A stretch of 64,000 nt of DNA from Ulva prolifera (taxonomy: Eukaryota > Chlorophyta > Ulvophyceae > Ulvales > Ulvaceae): positions 744,001 to 808,000 of the forward strand of contig CM041200.1 of the NCBI GenBank assembly GCA_023078555.1. The letters are read 5' to 3'. Below are positions 24,026 through 40,252 of the stretch, piece after piece. A program made the translations under genes and the position numbers. The notes beneath the pieces were generated by a model. It did no database searches and was not told the origin of the DNA. It worked only from the letters and a program-made list of their open reading frames with translations. Position 1 is the first letter of the stretch. Each line of letters starts with the position of its first letter.

Positions 24026-25169
24026 GCATCGCGCGGGCCGGGTATGGTGTTTGCGATGTCTGCAGTAGTATCTGATAACATTGGTAGCGCTGCCGTCCAA
24101 GCCCCAGCTATTTACAGGGGACGCTCAGGGGCGGCGCCATGGGTGTCGGTGTCGGGAGGGTGACCGGCCATGAGGCTGAAACACGCTTGTGTGCTATCTC
24201 TGCGCCCATGAAAGATTGCACCAGCATGTGGATCGCTCAAAGATTTGTGCGTAATGAGAGATACACAATCATAATGCATGCTCGGTGCTATAGCATGATA
24301 TTTACCAGGGAACTATCAAGACTCGATCCGGGGAAATATCTGGCATATCTTTAGGACCATTGTCGATTCGAGGATTGACCGCTCCCCTCGCCGATACAAA
24401 ACATCCTGCATTGCCATTTACACCATCAAATGGTTCAGCAGTCATCAGTTGGATCTTCTCGGCTGACGCGTTCTCCGGGTTTCACCTTTCGCTGCTGAAA
24501 GCTCTCAGTGTTTCGAGCTTGTGACAGTCTTTTTCGAACACTTATAATTTCTTACAGCAATATATTTGCTTATATCTACGGAAGCCGTGTCCAGCCCTCA
24601 TTAGTGGGTTTCGGCATGTGTTGCGGGGCTTGGCAGAGGAGCCCGTTCGGAGGTACGTGATTCTGATCGAGTGTCAGCTGGCTTTTATCATGTAGCGTGT
24701 AGTGCATTTTTGTTTGATTTACAAGTAGCGCTGAGCTGATCCCCTTCCGGTAGCTTGGCGTCGAGTTCCGGAACAAGTGCTTTTGGAATACGTCGAAGCG
24801 TTACAAAAGTGCTCCACTTGTGTATATCGTCTCTGTGGCTACCCAAATACTGGATGTTGTTCGGCTGTTGTAGTCCTGTTGTGTTCGACATGCCATGGTT
24901 GTGACCGAGGCTTTTCGTGGCGGTTGACTGTTTTCGTACCATTGCAAATTGTACAGCGAACCACGTATGCTCTCGGTTCATCGCCTTTACAGGTGCCACA
25001 TAGTGCATGTTCTATCTGGCGGCCTGAGCATCAGCCGTCGGAATCCGAGTCTCCTGCGCGACGGCCGCTGATAGAAAAGCGATATGCAGGATACCCCCTC
25101 TTCACCGCGCCACAGTACTTTGGCATGCTGTAGTGAACCGAAGGTAGCAAGTCGAGTCTCCAGTACACA
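24026..25169. other. Intergenic stretch upstream of the PPR gene
   Basis: No recognisable coding segment. The last few hundred bases are the likely promoter and 5' UTR of the PPR gene. Confidence 0.5.
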
Positions 25170-27546
25170 ATGCAACAACAACACCAGTATCCTACAGTCC
25201 ATGGCGAGTGGGGCGCCCAACATCCTCATGCGCACAGTGCGATGAACCCAGCCATGCACATTTGGGCAAATGGTGTCTCAGGCGGGCACCGTGTGTCCAG
25301 CCCACGATTTTACCATGCCCTTACTGATCCACAACTGAGTCGACCAAGCAAAAATGCTGTCCTCCATTCACAACCGCATCACCTACATGGGCACCCCCAG
25401 CAACACGAGTCCTTCACTGCGGATAAGGGCAGTGGTATGATGAAGCTCAATGGTCACATTGAAGGTACAAATGGAGTAAATGATGTTTCTCTTGCTGGCG
25501 CGGCTGCGCACACAGACCTGTCTTCCTTTTTGTTGTCGCGGCTTGCCAATACAGCGCACGAGCAACGACTGCCGTCAATGCTACCTGCTGCTCCCCAGTA
25601 CGGAATGCCTGGTTGGAGTCCAGAGCATCCTATGTCACCGTTTCCGGTCGGAGGATCAATCTTGCCCCGTGATGTTCATCAGTCCTCCACAACTTACAGC
25701 GACATGATGCAAGTCCCATATCAGAGCCGTGATTTCCAGCCTCTCATCCCAGGATATTTGTCACCAGAGAATACCGGCACATTCTCTGGTAATGGGATAT
25801 CAGGCGGCTCTGCTCATCCTCCGGTCACAGATCTCAGAACGTACGGCGCTCCTCCGTCTGCTGTTCCTCCATTCTTGTGTTTCAGGACAGCATGACTGAT
25901 GTGCATGAAAGTATGAGTGTGCAGGCTTCAAGCAGTCTTGAGGGAGGCTAAGCCTGGAAGCGGCAAAGTTGCAGAGGCACTGCTGCAGGTGGCATTTCCA
26001 CTGCGGCTGCCTGGTCTCACTGCCATCATGGGGCGCTTCACTAAGAGTGGCCAATGGGCCATTTCGCTTGAAATTTTTGACACGCTTCCAGCATTGGCCT
26101 TGCCGCGGGATACGACTGTCTGCAATGCAGCCTTGGCTGCTTGTATGCGTGGCTGCCTGTGGCAACGTGCAAAGCAGACATTTGACTTGATGCTATCTCA
26201 AGGAGTCCCACTGGACAACATTACATACTACACCATGCTTTCTGTACCTCGTCGCCGTAAGCTGTGGCGTGTGACCATGGATGTACGCCCCATACCATTT
26301 ACGCTTGCACATGGTTTTTGCTATCATTCTCCAACCTTGTGCTGTGTAATGATATCTGACCTTGTGCTTTGTAATTTTGCTGTGCTTCTGATCAACAAGT
26401 CCTTTTCCTCCATCAGGCAGCTCTTGAATACCACCCAGGCAGCTTCTTTGTTGTGACAATTGATGCCTGACTGTTTTTGCAGTTATTTATTCATATGTGT
26501 CAAGCAGATGTTCAGCCAGTCCTGCCTGATGTTGCCGGGATGCTGTCAGAAATTGCACAGGATGGCAAGTGGCCCCTCAGCGAGAAGCTCTTCAACTATG
26601 TCTTTCGACATGTTCTTCCTTTGGTCGAACCGCAGCACATAGACTCTGCAGACATGAAAGACTTGAATGCATCCGACCTTCAGATTGTTCGAATGCTGAA
26701 CAATGCTCTTCGCCAATCAGGTGTCCATGCACCTGCTGCTCCCAAGTCTGTGAATGTTCACTGTGGCTCTGCTGATGGATCGGGGCATTTTCGAGGTTAT
26801 TCTGATGGTGGATCGATGTCGCGTACATCGCTCTTTGCACATTCAGGGTCGAATAGTTCAGGGTCGATTGGCAACGGCCCAGCTGCCTCAGCCCCGATTC
26901 CACCCACCTCCCTGCGTCCACAGCACGGGCAAGATGGAACGGTTGTTGATGAGGTCACTTCTTCACTATCAAATCTTTCCTTTGATCGGCCACGAAGCTC
27001 TGATACAACCGGCACCTCACGTACAGATTCCCGTGGCGATGCATCTGATATAAATGGGCGTGTCCCGGCAATCGATTCTGCCCTCGAAGCTATCCTTCAA
27101 CAGGCTGCTGCTGTGGCTGCTCGCGAAACCCAGCCTGGTCCACCTCCTCCAGAACTCTCGTGCTGTAATGAGCTTCTCAGTGTGTACCTGCGCTGTGGAC
27201 AACAGCAACGTGCTATGGAGCTTCTACGGCGAATGTTAGCGTACGTTCCCTGTGGGTCTCCAAAGGACTGTGATCGTTCAAACTGTATGGTGAGTGTAGA
27301 TGATGACGGTTAGGCAATGTGTCTGCTTAGCAGCCAGATGTGATTGCTTTGCAGGATTGGTGGGCCATTTGCTCCGGGAGTCGAGACATGCCAACGTTCA
27401 TTCTCGATGGTGTATTGACAGTCCAGTGGAGTTCCTGCCGGCGGGATATTGCAATCCCTGTGTCCAGCGTTCTCAGTGTGATTACAAGTTGCCTTCGTGG
27501 TATGAGGCGGAGTTTGAAGGTCCATGATAAGGGGACACCCCTGTGA
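25170..27546 (+). CDS. Pentatricopeptide-repeat (PPR) protein
   Basis: Four exons in phase: 25170-25876, 25925-26243, 26483-27289 and 27355-27546, about 670 residues. The first ~230 residues are rich in Gln, His, Ser, Pro and Gly and look disordered; no clear transit peptide is seen. PPR-type helix pairs follow: MGRFTKSGQWAISLEIFDTL, then NAALAACMRGCLWQRAKQTF with DLMLSQGVPLDNITYYTML, and later CCNELLSVYLRCGQQQRAM with ELLRRMLAYVP. A Ser/Gly-rich spacer (about residues 440-540) parts the repeats. Such proteins bind single-stranded RNA, usually in organelles, in processing, editing or translation. With few repeats its RNA target cannot be guessed. The frame of the last exon is the one that keeps phase, but another frame is also open. 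Confidence 0.7.
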
Positions 27547-28589
27547 GATAGTGTGCAGTTGTGTCAGGCCCGTAACAGGATCATCTCTCTGTTGGAGGTA
27601 TCTATCCAATGTATCGTCTATGGGATAGTATAGTTTAGTTATAAGTTACACATGCCGGGCCACTGTGTGGCAATGCAAACAAACACATTAAGCCAAATCA
27701 GTGACTGATAGCCACACAAGCAACCACCAAATCGCACTCCAGCAAACAACTCGGACAATCTCCCGGAGTAGAACAGTGTCGTATTAAACTACGCCTGATA
27801 AAAGTAGAACACAAGTTCCCAACATGTCTGTACCGGTGTAGTTTGGGCAGAATGGAATGTTGTCACTTAACTAAGACGAGCACTGATTGTGGGATCAAAC
27901 CATTACTGCCTGTCCATCACTACACCTGCTTTACTTGAAGGCGTGGTGGGGTGTACATGTGTAGCATCAATATTCATGCAATATTGAATAGCAATGAGTG
28001 TACACATGTAAGGACAATTGTGATGCTCTCATATGCCACAGTGACAGAACAAGCAACAACATTATCAGAACAAAGATATATATCACTGTACATCTGTGAA
28101 ACAATCATCAAGACCATACTAATATGTGTCACGTCGTGAAAGTACTATCGATAAGGAATCAGGGCGCAGAAGCATGATGGAGCACCGGGCTGAGGGGAAG
28201 AATTTGACAAATATTGCAGCCTACATACCACCCACGATTCAGTCGCGGACGCTGAAGTATTGACCCGTAGTTCCTGATTACAGCAAGGGTCGTCACAGAG
28301 TGTACTTGAGAGCAGACATGGCGGCCTTGAAAGTCATCTAGATCGAGACGCAGTCCATCATGTTTAATATCTACTGGCGCAAATGATGCACACAACAGAT
28401 TGACATCAAAAGCATTCAGCGAGCCACAATTTACAGCCATTCTTGCAGCATTTAAAAATGCTTGTATTCCCATGTGGCACATGCTGACATGGGAAGACCT
28501 GAGCAAGCTGACTCGACTACATCTGGGATCCCCTGATACTCTGTAATTCACGACACAGGTATCACATACATCCAGGCTGCACGATCTGC
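27547..28589. other. AT-richer intergenic stretch
   Basis: Between the PPR gene and the tail of the minus-strand membrane-protein locus. A 130-codon minus ORF at 28551-28159 has no recognisable domain and could be chance or an extra 3' exon. Confidence 0.4.
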
Positions 28590-33160
<4,571 letters not shown>

Positions 33161-34879
33161 GAAATGTATGCCTCCCTTCCTCGATCTGCCGAGACTAACC
33201 CCGAAAGGCGCAGACGGTTGATTTGGACACTCTTCGATTCATCGACGAGTTGAGCTGGATCTTTCACTTGTGTACGGCTCGACTCAGGACGGAGGGCGTC
33301 GCCACATATGGCCATTCACTGGAGAAATGTCGACATGCCGTGAGTGTTGCAATGTGAACATGGGTCGCATAATGTTCGGGCGCACTCATCCTCCCGCAAT
33401 CACGGCATGGAGAATCCAGAGCTCGAGACCCCGCGGAGTCGCGATATCGATATCGATCGATCGCAGGTGCCGCGATGATGATGCCGTGGCCGGCGAGAAC
33501 AATACCAAAGCACACCATAGGAAAATTTGCCGCTCTAGTGAACCGTTTGTGGTGTCATCGGCTATCTCGCCTTCGCAACAAAGCTGTCACGCGTACGACA
33601 CGCGTGCGTGCGACACTACTCTGGCACACAGGAGTGCACCTCGCCACCCTGGCTAGCATACAATGTCGGCAAAAATCTTTCCGCGAGCATCAGAACAGCT
33701 ACAGTAACACAAGAAAACGTTCGTTTTCCCACAAATCAGCATAAACTTTGCTGCCGTCACACGTTCAGATATCATGGCGCTCCCGAGTGATACGTATACG
33801 CCATACCTGTTGGTCTGATTCACATTGGCTCTCCGAAGGCCGACTTCAAGGGAGTGTATATAGATGGTTTGTAAGTTATGAGGCCACCTAGCCCCTGAAA
33901 TCCGCAGCCAAAACGGTTGAGTTGCAACTGTGAAAGACTGGTGCCATGGAGTTGAGGCATGTTGTGGCTGTTTGTGCCTCGAGTGAGGTCCAAAAATGCA
34001 TGTTCAGCCTCAGAATGAAACCGCATGACACCCAGGGCTACCACCGCTTCACCCACTGTACTCATATGACAATTAAACAGCGTTGTGGACCTGCAGCAAT
34101 GTCGATGCTGCCATGTGCAGCCTCTGCCAAGTCCACCAGCATATGTGTTTCACAGCCTATCAATCGTGATTTATATCGCCTCGCATCTCCAAAACCCGCC
34201 ATCCCTCAAGTTTCGCTCTGCATGCTGCCTGATCGCCCATTTGTTGTGCGCCAAATCCCTTGTGCACCACCGGAATTCGACTTAGACAATTGTCGTTTCT
34301 GTGAAAGCAGCTGTAGCTGATCTCGCGTCTTTCTAAGTAACATTGCGCTGAGGGGCTTTCGATTCAGTTTTGGCGTGCGGCATGATGCATGGTGCTGACG
34401 CGAGGAGAGCGACTGTGGATCAAACTCGCTTGATACCAGTCCGTGGAGGCAGACGTCCCGTCAAAAGATCTACAGGGCCTTGATTTCCTGGAGGAATTCC
34501 CGCTGAACTTCATGTCACCAACACTCTTGTGTATTTCTGCTCGTTGGGGAAAAGAGTCACAGAATTGATTGGACGTCGTTGTGAACAAGAAACCGATCCG
34601 GAGTTTCTCTTCGAAAGTTTCCGGGAAAAAAAGGTTTCGCCACCGGGCGGCAAGCTTGCACCAATCGACGGGATTCCCGTCAAGAAGGCGAATTTTGGGG
34701 AAAATCCGGTGCCGGCGTCGTGGTTTTCCCCGAGAGTTTTTTTCATTCACCGGGCCAATCCCGGCGAGCCGCGCAGAAGCTCACGGGAAGCCTGACGGAA
34801 ACCGAGGGCGAGGTAAGTTCATTGGCAGAAGATCAATGCATGTGAGCAATGAGAAGCAGTGATTTGAGGTTGGTCTTGC
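33161..34879. other. Intergenic transition from genes to transposon island
   Basis: No recognised gene. ORFs near 34364-34862 on both strands lack any family features. The transposon remnants start at about 34880. Confidence 0.45.
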
Positions 34880-35350
34880 GAATCTAGACCGTTGTCCTAT
34901 GATCTCCCCTATGGATCCCCTCTTCATCTTACAAACCCACTTGCCAGACATGGCCTTGGCCCCTACCGACAGCTCAACGAGCTCAAAAGTTCCGTGCACT
35001 CTCAACGAAGTCACCTCCTCCTTCATAGCACCATGCGACTTCTCGGCATCTTCTCCAGCTAAGGCCCGTTTCCAAGGCGGCCTATTAGGATCGAAAGGCT
35101 TGCTCCTCTTCATGGTTGCAACCCGACGGGATGAATGTCGCTGGGCTGACTTACCGCCATCAAGGTCCCCATGCTTGGTCACCTCTGCATTAGTCACTGC
35201 GCTGTCAACCGTAGCCAACATGCCTGATGTGTCGGCTACCTTTGGTGCTACTGTCTGCTCACTCACTGTGCTATGCTCTATTTGAGCACAAGCTTCTACG
35301 ACAACATCATCTGCATGTGGAATCAAGCGCTTGCGTACAAGTGGGTTCCA
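34880..35350 (-). mobile_element. Family-2 Ty1/copia fragment (linker to start of reverse transcriptase), decayed
   Basis: The minus-strand translation matches the family-2 element of this window just before and at the start of its RT: WNPLVRKRLIPHAD, GDLDGGKSAQRHSSRR, ELVELSVGAKAMSGKWV. It is closer to the fragment at 47830-48420 (shared HGDLDGGKSAQRHSS) than to the longer family-2 copy, so it belongs to a separate subfamily. It is a broken remnant. Confidence 0.8.
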
Positions 35351-36249
35351 TTTGTGTCTAACGGGGGGGTGCATGTATTGCTTGCAAGCAGCAACACTAT
35401 CGACATCTAACAACGGGGGCACGTACATGTTGTGACCTATCGGTCTAGTCTCGGGTAACAGGCCTCGATGGCGGTAATCGGAAGAAATGATGGGGCAGCA
35501 GTTCGCCGCAGCACGAGGGCTGTATAGGCACAATCAGAACCGGAATACAATCACACGCAGAGATTCGACGTGCTAGTGCAGAGATGGATGGCGCCCCAAC
35601 CAGACTACTATCAAGCGTGTCTGGTCCCAGCAAGCGCTCGGTATAAATACCGGGGTGTGTGCGCCCAGGTCAATCCCCCTGTCAAAGCTGGCCTCGCCAA
35701 ATCGTGCCGCATAATTGCCACACTGATCCTAGATCCCGCATAAGTGCGGGAGATCTTAAATTGTGGCTCACAGAGCCTGAGATGAGTGTAAGCAAGGCTG
35801 CGCACGTAATTTGTGGGCAGCTCTGGGTGGCTGTACGGATATTATCGTGCATGCCAACCCTGGAGCCCGCCGGGCGGACCCTGTGTAACGGCGGTAATGC
35901 ACACAGTAAGACGTAATATGTGCAGTAACGATTCGGCTAGCCGCATAAAGCCATAATAAGCCTATGACGGGACACATTATGCCGGGAGAAGGCTGTACAC
36001 AGTGCTGATGCAATGTGCACGTAAGGCTGGTGGACGCGTGCAGTCACACGTGGCGAGTGCAGGCACGTAAGCCCACTGAGCGTACGTGTGATCACATTGT
36101 GTACAACTCGATCGGTAATTCAAAAGCTATGCGTGTGCGACCGTCCACATGGCTGGACAAGTCGCTACGCATGTAAGAAAAGGTGTTAAATTGTGCCAGC
36201 ATGCGCTAGTGTGAGAGATATCTCACAACAGTACACCTTTCGCCATCTC
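35351..36249. other. Unassigned DNA between two family-2 fragments
   Basis: No copia protein similarity was seen. It contains a TATA-like GGTATAAATACC near 35640 and an imperfect inverted repeat near 35730-35755. It may hold non-coding parts of an old element or inserted DNA. Confidence 0.35.
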
Positions 36250-38065
36250 GGGCTTGCGTTCTAGTTTTGCAACTTCACTCCTAGTCGCTGACGGCATGAG
36301 CCCTATCTCTACGCTATCAAAAATCTTGATGTGCTCGCGCAACATGGCGGCGCTATACACCATCTGCCGCACCTCACTTTGCCGCCCCCCTCACAGACTG
36401 GTAAACCCTATTCATGTGCGGGCCTTGGGCCGAACCTACCCACACAGCGTTTGCTCGCCTATCGACTAGTGTTTGTAAATGCTGGCCATTCTGATAGAAA
36501 TACACTGGCAAACCCCATGGGCGCATCTGTTGTACAAGCAGTTTGAATCGTGCAAGATTCAATGATCTCCCGTAGAAGACCATATACGGGACCACAAGTT
36601 GGAAATGAGTGTTTTCCCAGAGTCTATTGCATCGCTCACTTTCGCCACGCTTAGCCGTGATATCATCTTCAGTCATAACCTTATAAGTTTTAGCCGGGGC
36701 ATGCTTGTTACTCACACCTTTCGATTTCACTTCGAGCACTCTATAGGAGTATACTCCTATTAGCTCTTCTGAGATTGTCAATCGTGTGGGGCAGATTCTT
36801 CTTCAGGAACTTCCTCTTTTCACAAGTCATAAAAGCAGTGCTAGGTACAATATTAGTGCAATGGTTGACACACATCGCCCTCTCCGGCCAAAGCCGGCGG
36901 GTTAGATCCGTGGGAAGAATTGCAGCACGCATCCTCTCAGAGGTGACACCACGCGTACGTTTTGCTATACAATCGCCCTCATGTTGTCCAAGAGCATATT
37001 TCTCCCACGATATCCCGTTCTCTGAGAAGTAATCTTGAATATTGTGCCCCTGAAACTCTCCGCCACGATCTCTGTGTACTCCCATGACTCTAGGTGTGAT
37101 CTTAACGCCCTCATCATCAATGAACTCATGCGGAAGAGCACTAGACCGTATTTTCTCAATGATTTAACTAGCAGCTTTGGCACTCTAGACTTCGCATCCA
37201 TCGGACAAGCATAACTGTAACATGAATGCTCACCTACGATTAGGAGAATGTACTGTGATTTCCCTACCCCTACAGGCAAGATGGGACCCATAACATCAAC
37301 ATGCAGCCATGCACCAGGCCATTGGGCCTCATCATGTTATGCATTCGTGCCATGTTGATAGAGCCAATAGGCTAAGCGACAACCGTGGCAGCGACCTGGA
37401 TTCTCCTTCACCACATCAGATTTTATTCTTAGACTCTGATACACCTCAGCTTTGGAAATCATTTGCAGAATAGATGTCCCCGTTTGCAGACTCCCATATG
37501 TCAGAAAAGTCGTGTTCCGCTTGGCATCACGCGGAACATGCCGTGCCTTGAGTGTCAATGCAGCTACTTTGGAGAGATCGGTCTTGTCACTCATGAGCCA
37601 CGGCATTGCTCGAGGACCACGCACCAGGTCTATTGACGTGCTCACCCCTTAGGATGGGCTTACCCTTATCCGTCTCAATGAAAAGAACACGTCGATTCTT
37701 CGCGTCTGTGGACTGGTTAATCCTACCCTCGTTGTGGCCTAGGGCCTGGTCATAGAAGCCGGGGATGATGGCTACATCACCTCCCTCCGTGACAACACGC
37801 GTTTGCAGGAAAATATTCTCATACTTCAACGCCTCCGTAGACAAGATGTTGAAGGGGCATGCATGGACATACAAACAGTTCGGGATCTCGAGGACTAATT
37901 CCTTCACATCACCACCCATAGTCACATACGAACCTACTATGAAACATATTGTTCCTTTGCCCACGATAGGGATGTCCTTGTCACCAATAGGCTGGATGCG
38001 CGGGATTCTCGACTTCCGCACGCAGACGAACATCTCCGGATTACGGATCATATGAGCCTGAGATC
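36250..38065 (-). mobile_element. Family-2 Ty1/copia fragment (protease, integrase and linker), decayed
   Basis: Read on the minus strand from right to left it keeps the order of the family-2 copy: protease-region block (IPNCLYVHACPFNILSTEAL), integrase pieces (GDRGGEF-like block, LPTDLTRRLWPE) and the post-integrase segment (PWGLPVYFYQNGQ, GPHMNRV). It carries many breaks and is an old fossil, probably part of the same copy as the fragment at 34880-35350. It stops where a plus-strand family-1 remnant begins. Confidence 0.8.
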
Positions 38066-39888
38066 CACTGTGTATGAGAAAATTGCACAGGCTCAGAAAG
38101 CCACCCTTGCTGCCAACACGTCTGCACATGTGAAGGCAGCCGAGAAGGCCAACAAGCGCATGAAAAAGGACAAGTTGAGGGAGGAGGAAAAGCGGATGTG
38201 GGAATTGATTGCCATGAGAGTGCTTGATGATTTCCTGCAGAAGTCGTGTGACGGGGATATCATTCCCTTTATGCCTTTTTTCAGGGACATCAGTCTAGAT
38301 GTGTCCCATGATTTGGTGCAGCAGCATCGGCCGTGGGGGGTTGAGGTGTATGCGTACCCTAGATATGTGAAGCTGCGGAAACTGCCCGTACGAGGTCTTG
38401 TCGCAAACTGGGTTGGGGTTGGGCTAGGCCCCAACATGCAAAGGGTGTACCGCCAGGATGTTCCTGGGGGTAGGGTCATGGTGGTGCGCCAGATCATGTG
38501 CACCACGGATGAGATGATCCGTCACGTACGTAAGTATGATGCGTCCGTTGTGGTGGACAAGAGGGAACCTGAGGAGTTTGCGAACCCCTACATGGTTACC
38601 TTTGAGAAGGATGACGTTGGTGTCCGCGTGACTGACTCTAATGTCCCTCCGTTTGTGGATGATGTCACACATGACAGGGAAGTGTTGCGCCGTCTGCGTG
38701 ACCAGCTACATAACGCGCCTTGTAACGCTGAATCTCAACCGCAGGCCCACGCTTAATCTTGAACACCCACTTGCCCGAGATAGCCCGTTCGCCCGCAAGA
38801 GGATTGACTTTAATCGGAGGCATGCCATGCATTGCTCGCGAGCGATTGTCAAGACGCTCGTTAGTCTCATCGAGTGTGCACAAGGGTTAATGCGCGTGCT
38901 TGAGCTGGTAAGCATGCTGACTGTGCATGATGACGTGGAGGGGAGCGTACCTTGCCACCGTGTAAAGTCGCGGGGCAGAAATGAAAGTAAGAATTGAACC
39001 GATGACCTCATGAGTACACACGACATGCTCTAACCACTGGGGCTCACCTGAAGCAACGAGTCCTTTGTTAGATGACTCAACCCTTGATTATGTCATCTAT
39101 ACCCTTGAATCCCTAGATATGGATATCCCACAACAGCGATTGCACATGCCGTTGCGCACCGTGACATTGCAGTCCCCTCTCGGGTCCGTAGTCACGTGCA
39201 CCAGTCTGAGGCCAGACCCGCCCGCACTGTGGTGTACGTAGTCACCCGCAATGCGCAGCTCCATGACCCTAGTGTTGAAGCTGCATTTGTCATTCCGATG
39301 TCCGCTCCCAGCTCATATGACAATCACATGGCTGATGATGATGACGACAGTCCGGGCATCTATGATGATGATGATGAAGCGAAGATGGACTACACCGTCA
39401 GCGATGATGAAGCGGTTGCGGCCCATCAGAATCGCGAGGCTCAGCGGGTGCGCTCTGGGAGTAATTCGGCCACGGCCTCTGCATCTACCGCGGGAGCAGT
39501 AGCTAAGCCCCTGCGAGGGGCTGAGGGGCTGAGGCCCTCTTGGGAGGATTAGCCTGACGAAATTGAGGTGGAGTCCGGGTCCAAATTAGGGGGAGAGATC
39601 CGGGCTGCCCCCTATGCCGCGACTGGGGTTGATCTACCGGACGAGGTAAGAGCCATTCCAGCTGCTTTACCTCCCATTAAAATCAATCCTCTTGTGCTCA
39701 GACGTCTTGTTCCAGTGGCTGTGAATGCAGCTGTTGTGCATGAGCCTGTGGGCTGTGATCTTGCTAGTAGTGAAACGGTTGTAGCTGCTATTGAGTCTCC
39801 AAGCTGCAATCAAGACACATCAGCCGCAGTTGAGTGTGGAGTTTCCGGTGCAGGCCTGCAGCATCAGCATGTGGAGTCTGGTGAGCAG
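38066..39888 (+). mobile_element. Decayed family-1 Ty1/copia copy, left part
   Basis: The plus-strand translation follows family 1 from just after the integrase (RMKKDKLREEEKRMWEL, PWGVEVYAYPR, GPNMQRVY, VRQIMCTTDEMIRHVRKYDAS) through the acidic linker (DDDDSPGIYDDDDE) to VESGEQ. It is broken several times and includes a short rearranged piece. The copy is cut at 39888 by the young element and resumes at 46451. Confidence 0.8.
38976..39048 (-). other. Degenerate tRNA-like sequence
   Basis: The minus strand shows an A-box-like stretch (AGTGGTTAGAGCA) and a B-box-like GGTTCAATTC about 34 bases apart, starting with GGTGAGCC. Acceptor and T stems do not pair fully, so it is not a good functional tRNA. 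It may be a tRNA pseudogene or the head of a tRNA-derived SINE. Confidence 0.35.
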
Positions 39889-40235
39889 TGTTAGAAAGTC
39901 ACTCTATCTGTCAGGTCAGACACGCAGTCTTAGGTCAGGTCAAGTAGTCAGCATTCCATACCTGCTGCGCACAGAGGTAGAACCAAGGAATGCGGGAGGA
40001 GACAGGGTACAGCTAGTACCGTGAAACAGTAAAGAGAATGGTTACAGCTCTTAGTGTGCACTGCAATATATGCACACTACAAACACTCGAGGGTCACGCC
40101 GGGAAACCCTCGCAGGATCTCTCTCGATACCTCGATACGATCCTGGCTGGCGGCTTACCCCTGCACGTGATCCGCAGATCGTGCATGGATGCACCTGTCA
40201 CCACGCTGCTGCCCGCAGGCTCATGCATTGTGACA
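39889..40235 (-). repeat. LTR of the young family-1 element (3' LTR in element sense)
   Basis: 347 bp, TG...CA. It looks identical over its full length to 46104-46450. Confidence 0.95.
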
Positions 40236-40248
40236 CTCCCCCATAAAC
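40236..40248 (-). promoter_or_regulatory. Polypurine tract of the young family-1 element
   Basis: The minus strand reads TTTATGGGGGAG directly before the 3' LTR, the usual site for plus-strand priming. The same block precedes the 3' LTR of the other family-1 element. Confidence 0.7.
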
Positions 40249-40252
40249 CCTG

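Noticed and set aside
24576-25133. ORFs of 60-118 codons upstream of the PPR gene
   Set aside because: No domain features, and overlapping frames on both strands are open. More likely promoter or 5' UTR.
34364-34862. ORFs of 78-128 codons on both strands
   Set aside because: Several overlapping frames are open with no domain, which fits chance in a stop-poor stretch.
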